This document shows positions 56,645 to 64,000 of a DNA stretch of 64,000 bases, piece after piece. A program made the position numbers and the translations under genes. The stretch lies in contig JAAOMT010000011.1 of NCBI GenBank assembly GCA_016748015.1, positions 110,735-174,734 on the forward strand. The letters are read 5' to 3'. The stretch's first letter is position 1; every line of letters begins with the position of its first letter. The stretch comes from Geosiphon pyriformis. Its lineage: Eukaryota > Glomeromycota > Glomeromycetes > Archaeosporales > Geosiphonaceae. The notes beneath the pieces are model-generated. The model did not search any database and was not told where the DNA came from. It saw only the letters and a program-made list of their open reading frames with translations.

Positions 56645-56938
56645 TATAATTATTAACCAAATTATTAATCTAATTATTAATCTAATTATTGATTTCTTTT
56701 TAAAAATATATAAAAAAGATTTTTTAAAGCCATAAAAATTTATTTATACTTAAATTAATACAATAATATCAATTTTTTTATTTTTATTTTTATTTTTTTG
56801 ATTTGTATAATTATTATTTTTTGTAAAGTATATTAAATAAATATTTATTAAAAAATACAACTAATACTTAATATTGAATTTTAAAAATATTAATATAAGA
56901 CATAAAATTATATTAATATGTTATTTTTTGTTAATAAT
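56645..56938 (-). repeat. AT-rich dispersed repeat X, copy 3 (partial)
   Basis: Matches 47765-48133 in the same orientation, including the AATTATTAATCTAATTATTA run, the block TAATACTTAATATTGAATTT and the terminal TATGTTATTTTTTGTTAATA. Confidence 0.6.
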
Positions 56939-57461
56939 ATAAACTATTTTTTTATCTTTAGATTCTTTTATTATTTTTTAAAAAGAATAATAATTAAAAT
57001 ATTTATAAAATTGATCTTATATATTAAATTTTTATTAATTTAATTTATTTATTAAAGCTAAATTATTTTTTTAATTATTTTATTGTCATATAAAACTGGT
57101 TTTTTTTTGTTATCTATTAGTTTGTTAATTCAATTATAACATTATAATTAATAAATATCTACAAAACTTTGTTAAAAATAAAGACTATATAATATGTAAT
57201 ATTTTTTTTATAAAATAGTTTTTGATTATTTAATTATAAATAATAAGTTTATTTTAGATTTTAATAATATTAAATTAACTGTTAACTTTAATAAAAAAAA
57301 TTAAACCAAAAAATACATTATTTCTAATTTTTTTTTTTATTAGTTTAATGAATGCAGTCTAATTACTATTTAGCATATAGAAACAAACAAGATGAATCAA
57401 ATTAAACATGGCTCATATGCTTTCTACACATGATCAACCACTTGGGCCAATCAAGACAGCA

Positions 57462-58922
57462 CTATATACTCACAAGGATTCCATCACCATTATCCAGTCT
57501 CGAAAAGAACAAATACCAATTTCTAAAACCAAAACTAACAGCAAAAGACTCGATTATACTAAGCATGCAAACTACATCCTCAGATAATAGACTAAACAAA
57601 CCATGTAGAGGAACAAAAAATTCACCCAAGTCACAAATCAAACCACTTTTTTCCATGTTAATCTTAAATTTAGATCTCAACAACCATGTTTTACTATAAT
57701 AACTCTCAGTTAAATAACAAACAAAATTGATGACAATAGGAATGGCACTTTTTTTATCACCAAAAACAGCAACAGCCTCCCTAATCCAATCAACAAAAAC
57801 AAAACCTTTGCACAGCTTCATATACACATTGCTATCCAAGACTTCTGCAAGAGTAAGAAGCACTGAAGATGAAACCAAGAGATGATCACCCACCAAAAAC
57901 TTCCACAAGTTGACGTGGCCGGAAATAACCTCAGAGTACACTACCAGGTCGGTGAAGCATGTAAAAGCATGATCAGAGAATTCAACTTCTCCACACATCA
58001 AGCACAAAACACTTAGGTAGCACTTGTCATACAGTTTTTTTTGGACAGCTACTGGCAACCTTCTATGCACAGTCTTCATTAAATAAGTACACAACGCAGC
58101 TGAATTTTTACTAGTAAAATCTGCCAACATATGAGAGTCTGGGTGCCAAACAGAGGTGGTATACTCCCAGTCAATACACCTGATGTCCGAACTGTCCAAA
58201 ACATTCACTCCAGGCCCAGCCTCCCATAAAGCCTAGTTTACAACATAATATATGTCACGAACAAAATGCTTAGCATTACCAGAAATGGCAAAACCATCTG
58301 CCATGAGAAATCTATTAGAAACACCAACTGGAAAAGCTAAATCAAAGTGTGCTACAGCACAAGCAAAAGCATTTGCATGATTATTGTCCATAATACCTGA
58401 ATGTTCTTTCATCTTAATCCATCTTACTAAAATGTCTTTTGATCTGATTAAATTAGAAATATGACATCTCTCCATCCAGCAATGATTATGAAAGTCAGAT
58501 TGGCATAATTTACTCTCCAGCACACAGGCATCCAAAGCCACTTGGCTATCCGAATAAAGCACCACAGAGCACGATAAAGGAACGCACTCCAATACCAAGG
58601 CAATTGCCTGGAGCTCAGCTAAAGTGGATGACAACAAACCCTGAATTTTTACACCCACACTCATACCAACCTCAGAAAAAAAAGCTGCTGCTCTACAAGT
58701 TACTTTGCCTGTACCCAGACCATTCAATAAATTATCAGTATACACATTCAGTTCCCTAGTCCAGACTTCATGCAAACATTCACGAATGCACAAGTAATCA
58801 TCTGAACAAAAAAATTCAGAGCAGCTTGCTCTAGCTTCGCTTACCTCAAAACTTGCCAAAAAGCCATTCACATGCACAAAAGCTCTTGTAAACCATGAAG
58901 GCACTGGGCCCTTAGGACTCAA
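57462..58922 (-). pseudogene. LINE copy d ORF2, RNase H and C-terminal zinc motif
   Basis: RNase H: VYTDNLLNGLGTG (Asp kept), STLAELQAIALVLE (Glu kept), VVLYSDSQVALDA (Asp kept), and NNHANAFA where the fourth Asp has become Asn. One stop lies near 58233. The C-terminal motif LCLMCGEVEFSDHAFTC is intact (CX2CX7HX4C), the best copy of this motif in the window. The tail ends at 57462 with GDGILVSI, followed by the LINE 3' UTR. The family role of the Cys tail is nucleic-acid binding. Confidence 0.82.
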
Positions 58923-60945
58923 CCTTTTCTAACACCAAAAGGTCTTCCAATCCATGACCCGACCACACTTAGTAATCAGAATATTTCTAAAAGCAATGCC
59001 AAAGTGCTTCAAGGAATGCATTACATCAAAATAATCATCAGCTCCAAGAATTCTAGACATCGGAAAATAATTGGTACCATGGAATGCACAAGATATATGA
59101 TTGAACAAAAAAATATTTGTATCAATAAAGATCCTCACAACACCTGTTAAGAAGTTATTCAAGGGACACACTCTTAGTTTGACTGGATGGCTTAGAAGAT
59201 AAAGTGGAGCCCACCCTAAAACTTGTAAATCCAAAGCATGGTGCACAAACAAATAACCAAGAATCCCAGATGCATTAGAAAAACCAATCACTAAGGCAAT
59301 TTTGGACTCAATCTGCACCTGTTCGAAAGATTTCAGACTATACAATGACGGATGATGTAAAGCTTTATTAGGAAAGTCTTTTGGCAACAAAGCCTTAGAC
59401 CTGAGATCCTTTCTGACCAGAACATCTCACCTTTGACACACTCTTTTAGTAACAAAACTGAACTGAGTGTGATAACAGATAATAGGCTGAAGGACTGCCG
59501 AAACCAAATAAAAGAACTGCTTATTCGATATAGCCTTCCTGAAGACCATATTAAAAAAAAATCTAACATCTGCATGAGTTTTAGCAAAACTTGGCTTGAA
59601 CAGACCCTCTGTTGACAAAAAAATACCCAGATATCTATGAGACTCATCACCTTTTGCTATGAAAATAGGCCTATCACTAATTAACAAGGAAGCATTAACC
59701 ACTCTTGGATTAATAAGAATGACTACAGTCTTGTCATTATTTATTGAAATATTATTAATCTCGAAAAATTTGCTTGCAATATCTAAAATGTGCTGTGTCA
59801 AAGCCTGACCATTCCCCACCCAAATTGTGTCATTAACAAAAGCACCAGCTGCAAAGAAAAAAAATTTACCACTACTAGATTCAACCCTGCCAGACTTTGC
59901 CACAAAATTCGAAATGATTCTATATTTACACAAATGTTCTTGCCTTTTGATCTCACACAACAAAGGGTCATAGAAAATTTTCTATAGAAGTGGAGAGAAC
60001 ACCTCACCCTGATCCAACCCATCATGGACCACATATTCATCTGAAAGACCAAAGTCAGTCATAATCTTATTGACCCAGTTGTTATAAATATTGTCAAAGA
60101 ATTTTATGAAGTCACCACACATTTTGATTTGCTCCAAACTGAACTTTAAATAATGCCAACCAACTGAATCATATGCTTTCTGCATATTCTATAAGACCAA
60201 CCAAATTTCATGACCTTTTTCCAAAGCATCTTCAACTATTAAGCCAACAGCAAAAATGGGAGACTGAATTGAAGTGCCTTTTAAGACTGAGAAGTTGTCA
60301 CCATGCAGAACACCAAATTTGCTATATGCAAACGAGATATGATCTAACAAAACCTTGAACAAAATCTTTCTAGCAGTCTCAATAAGTGCAATCAGTCTGG
60401 TGTTTATTAGAATTCCATTCTAGTCATATGGCTTGGGGATCATAAATATCTATGCCCTCTTTCAAGAAACAGGAACATCACCAACCTTTAAACAAGAGTT
60501 CAATAAATCTAGAAGACAAACCATCACACCATCACCACTATGCTTCCACAACTTATTGGATATGTCAGAAAAACCAGTGGCTTTACCATTGGGCAATCTG
60601 CTAACCACTGAAGACAATTTGTCTGAACTAATTTCACACATTACTCCCAAAAAAACATTATCACCTACATGAGCCAAGGAGGCATATTGATGAGCCCATA
60701 TGTCAGATAAAACAAGACAACACTTTCTTTTATGAATTCAGTCCACCATAATCTTATTAACTTTGGTTCGAGAATCAGCTCATCCCCAATTACCAAATAG
60801 TCCAGAACAATTTTATGAAATGGCTATTCCAAAATGCTTCTAATCATGCCACTTTTATTTGAGTTAAAATTTTTCATATGCTTATCAATTGCATCTTTAA
60901 TGCGTCCACTTTTGGCAAGTTCAGCTTTATAGTATTTGGACTTTC
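58923..60945 (-). pseudogene. LINE copy d ORF2, reverse transcriptase
   Basis: RT: VVSRLPNGKATGFSDISNKL, MIPKPYD, ALIETARKILFKVLLDHI, VLKGTSIQSPIFAVGLI, NMQKAYDSVGWHYLKFSL, DEYVVHDGLDQGEVFSPLL, then FVNDTIWVG near 59835 (FVDD expected, first Asp now Asn), INNDKTVVILINP and HRYLGIFLS. Stops occur near 60840, 60460, 60190, 59980 and 59425. The 59390-58929 piece is the connection before RNase H. It is in frame with the surrounding ORF2 over most of its length. Confidence 0.82.
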
Positions 60946-60949
60946 AATA

Positions 60950-62121
60950 TTCTTTCTTAATTTTTGACAAATGACCATGTAAAACATCTGATTTCAAGCC
61001 ATTTTGGAGCATAACTGTAAACTTAGAAGCCTCAATATTGTCTAAAATCATCCAGACTCGCACAAGGCTATCAAACTCAGACACATGACCTGAACACAGA
61101 CACTTTAAAACTTTCACAACCAAAAATTCCAATCCGAAAAACCTCAAAGACTGCTTATTTCTTGGACCATCAAATTCGCAAAACCAATGTTTAGAAAACA
61201 CTTTATTTGCTAAACCACAGACTGCATCTTTTAGGACCTCCCACATTCCATCCAAGTTACTATTCTTCTTTGCGACCAAAAAAGAATCTGAAGACAAACT
61301 AAAGCAGCCGAAGAAAGTTCTTTAAAATGCACCCACTTAGCTGCATCCACATTTTTGATCCCAAATTTCCATCAGTCCCTATTAGCTTGTCTATGAATAT
61401 TATTTAGATGAGCATCTACCAAGCCTTCTAACCATAATAAGACACCAACCATGTTATGATTGGTATTAAAAAAACCAGACACTAAAGCAATCTTTTGCCC
61501 AACTACAGCTGAGACCAGATTTTCACTTATAAAAATGTAGTTAATAACTTTGTTGATCCCTTGTGAGTTGCTCCAAGTACTAAGTTTGTGCACAGGAGAT
61601 CCACCCAGTGAGTTAACCAAACCCAAATCTGAGCACTTCTTGAAACTGGCACACTTCTTGGCCTCATTTTCATTGAAATCACCACAAAGCATCACAAAAG
61701 AGCTCGTATTTACAGCCTTAAAAATGAGCGAGTTAATGCCAAAAGCTTGAGCAAATCTCATCTTGGCCAAAACACCAGCATACAAATCCAAAAATGTCAC
61801 CAAAAGCTTATTCTTAAACAACAGGTGAACAGAAACAACTCTGCCAAGAACTTTCTCAACCTTTGAAACATGGCAAGCCAAAGAGCCACACATCACAATA
61901 GCCACACCTGCACCAACATAACCTTCTTCTAGACCAGAAGTGAAGATTCTAACTCCTTCAAACTTGTCTTTTATCTAAGACCTGATATTTGATTTTAATT
62001 TAGTTTCAGTAAGAACAGAAACCATGTTATCAGATTCCAAATGCCACCTAATAATGTCCTTCTGTTTTGCTAAATTCGTCATATCTCTAACATTACATGT
62101 GGCAATTTTCTACATAGTCAT
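60950..62121 (-). pseudogene. LINE copy d ORF2, endonuclease part
   Basis: Starts at ATG 62121-62119, overlapping the ancestral ORF1 stop (ATGA 62118-62121). Landmarks: KIATCNVRDMTNLAKQ, TETKLKS, LDLYAGV, CGDFNENEAK near 61680 (box intact), KVINYIF (TIDY Asp now Asn) and NTNHNMV (Asp of TDH now Asn). Stops are present after the start (near 62110) and near 61980 and 61375. Predicted inactive. Confidence 0.8.
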
Positions 62122-62129
62122 TGGGAAAG

Positions 62130-63908
62130 TCAATCAATAGAAACCATATCAGCATTGTCTATTTTAGCCAAAAGGCCCATAACCATAATTGCAAGATTTC
62201 TCAAAGTATCCTCCATTTTCCCAATAACAGAATTGTCAAAAATTACTGCTTCCATAACAGTCTTACTACTAGTGGCCACACCCAAACTCTTACTTATCAC
62301 TATATCTGCTCTTTGATTCTGCAATAAAGGGGTCACCAATGGTTGATGTCTAGGGCTAAGCTAGGAAACTATTGGCACAGGTGTAGTCAACCTCTTAGCC
62401 AGCATATTGACACACTCTGTGAGACTGGTAAGACTGCACTCAAGAGCAGCAAACCTATCATTGATTTCTACAGCAGCTGTTAAGGATGGCTTCATCTCTA
62501 AAGAAGAGCCAACATTCTCTGAAACAACCCGGTCAGAAAGAGGGGGAAAAGAAAACCCACTTGCAACCTTTACCCAAGAGAGACCACCAAAAAAAATAGG
62601 ATGAGCAACCAGTACAGAACATTTGGCATATATTGCAGCCAGTCTGCTTTTATCTGAATCTGAAAGCACTTTGTGGAATGAATCACCAGAAAAAACCTTT
62701 CCACTCTCAGCACAGCTCAATGATGTATGACCTAACTTTTCACACTTGGCACATCTAACAGAAACAAGACTAGACCAACGTAAATTAGAGTCTCTGAATA
62801 CTGGTGTGGTTCCCATGACAGCATCTAAAGACTCAGCAAAATTGAAGCAAACAACAGCACACCTGACTTGAGCATATGTAACCAAATGGCGATTAATAAC
62901 ACAAGTTTTCTCACTTACAGATCAAACAAAGTTCCAAATATCATGAGCATTAGTTTTCATTGGCAATGTATAAAGCAGCATTCTATGATGATCCCTCTTA
63001 TCCCATAATACTTTGTCTAGATCAGCTCTGGCAATACATATGACATCTTTTTCAATTAGAATAGACCACTCAACTGCGACCAAATCAGCCTGATCCAATT
63101 GCTCAAATTCTACCAAAGCTTTTTGCCACAGTCCCACTAACTGCATCTTGATCGACTTAATAATTCCAAATTCGGACAGTGCAGCACACACAGCCTTAGC
63201 TGATGTACCAACTGGAATTTTCTTTACCACCACAGCCTGATCTGAGTGACTAGCAGATTTCTTGAGATTGGTGTTTACTAAAATGTCTGCTGCTCTTGTT
63301 TTTTCCATAGCCTGCACCAAGCTAGCTTCAGAGGTAAAGGAAGCACAGATGATCCCAGAAAATTTTGAGAGGGCAGAAGCTCCTCCAAAACTATTGACTC
63401 TTGAAAACAACCTTCTAACCACTATGAGCTTCTCCTAAGAGGATTTCTCAACCACTTTATCCAATCCAATATCCAGAGCAAAAGACTTTCTAACAGAAAC
63501 AGAAACCAAATTTTTCAAGGGAGGAGGAAGCTTTAAGGGGGCATCTAAGAGAACATTGTCATTAACATCAAGACTTGAAAAGTTTATTTTTCCTAATGAC
63601 TTGCCCAAAGTTGTTTTAGTTGTGATGCCTGGCCCTTTAGGTGTCTGATCATGCTCTTTATTAGTAATAGCGCCACTCTCACCATAGTCAAAGCTAGTTT
63701 TCTCCACTAAACACTTTTCTTCCATATCAATACTCTCAGACTCAGTAGTGTCACCAGTCTCAGAACCCCAAAAATGACCACTAGACACCTCAGCTAGAAC
63801 CCTTTTGCCACTGACACCCTCTTCTAAAGCAACACTTTTTTTTTTCTTTCTTGACAACACAGGTTTAAAACCACTATCAGAACCAGACTTTTCAGCAATC
63901 TTTTTCAT
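62130..63908 (-). pseudogene. LINE copy d ORF1, broken by three or four stops
   Basis: A single frame from 63908 to 62130 with internal stops at 63435, 62922 and 62361 and a premature end at 62130. It shows the acidic N-terminus (ETGDTTESESIDMEEKCLVE), SLKNLVSVSVRKSFALDIGL, FSRVNSFGGASALSKFSGII, the middle region with KKIPVGTSAKAVCAALSEFG and LVGLWQKALVEFEQLDQADL, an intact CCHC knuckle CAKCEKLGHTSLSC near 62740, and DRFAALECSLTSLTECVNML. The ATG at 63908 may not be the native start, because the same frame stays open upstream to about 63970 (YDKTKLFFNFETIIGSSIAI). Confidence 0.82.
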
Positions 63909-63967
63909 GATGGCAATACTAGAGCCAATAATGGTCTCAAAATTAAAAAACAGTTTGGTTTTATCAT

Positions 63968-64000
63968 ACTGAATGATAAAAAAAAAAAAAAAAAAAAAAA
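63968..64000 (+). repeat. Poly-A run at window end
   Basis: An almost uninterrupted A run. On the minus strand it is a T run in the LINE 5' UTR, where copies a and c have a shorter T-rich segment, so it may be an expanded tract or a scaffold end effect. Confidence 0.6.

Larger units (their letters stand above)
56346..57339. other. AT-rich spacer between LINE copies c and d
   Basis: Contains an approximately 80-bp direct duplication (56428-56505 and 56509-56585, AAACTTAATACTATTAGATT...) and repeat X copy 3 (56645-56938). The remainder is AT-rich with no gene seen. Two LINE 3' ends point at each other across it. Confidence 0.6.
57340..64000 (-). mobile_element. LINE copy d, near full length
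   Basis: The minus-strand LINE runs from a 5' UTR at the window end (T run on the minus strand, then ATCATTCAGTATGATAAAAC) through ORF1, ORF2 and a 3' UTR ending near 57340. About 6.6 kb with no LTR insertion. All domains are in order, but both ORFs contain many stops. CpG is scarce. Confidence 0.88.

Overview
The window looks like fungal nuclear DNA, most likely from an arbuscular mycorrhizal fungus (Glomeromycotina). It is very AT-rich, and its one clear host gene combines many Sel1 repeats, a Cys-rich linker and a protein kinase domain with short GT-AG introns, a gene type expanded in that group. Nearly everything else is transposable element sequence: non-LTR retrotransposons (LINEs) with a zinc-knuckle ORF1 and an APE endonuclease-RT-RNase H ORF2, and Ty3/Gypsy LTR elements. 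The lineage call rests on recalled family knowledge, not on a database search.

Layout. 1-3940: LINE copy a (minus), with a solo LTR (1264-2076) between ORF1 and ORF2. 3941-6695 (+): relic of an ORF1-only LINE-like element, interrupted by AT-rich repeat X and, inside its 3' tail, by 5'-truncated LINE copy b (6696-9588, minus, 10-bp target duplication). 9656-11225: two more decayed fragments of the ORF1-only family. 11226-13741: AT-rich, nothing recognised. 13742-17902 (minus): the Sel1-repeat kinase gene. 18430-18769: a short TIR element flanked by TA. 18772-21866: AT-rich, nothing firm. 21867-22800: decayed solo LTR. 22975-26125 (minus): second ORF1-only relic. 26135-48705: a LINE relic carrying a 20.9-kb stack of nested LTR elements. 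48709-56345 (+): LINE copy c with a solo LTR inside ORF2. 56346-57339: AT-rich with repeat X. 57340-64000 (minus): LINE copy d.

The nested stack is the centrepiece. A decayed LINE was hit by Gypsy element B (26585-47498; 4-bp duplication ATAT). LTR C landed in B's 3' LTR (duplication TCAG). Gypsy element D (27621-37661) landed in LTR C. Elements B and D share an unusual gene order: gag, protease, a Cys-rich zinc-binding-like module, a dUTPase domain, RT-RNase H, integrase, and then an extra conserved ORF of unknown function in the position where retroviruses carry env.

No element here looks able to move. Catalytic residues are lost in different ways in different copies, overwhelmingly through C-to-T and G-to-A transitions. 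Copies range from moderate GC (a, b) through CpG-poor (c, d) to almost pure AT (relics), which reads as an age series of cytosine decay. The kinase gene between these relics keeps a clean open frame.
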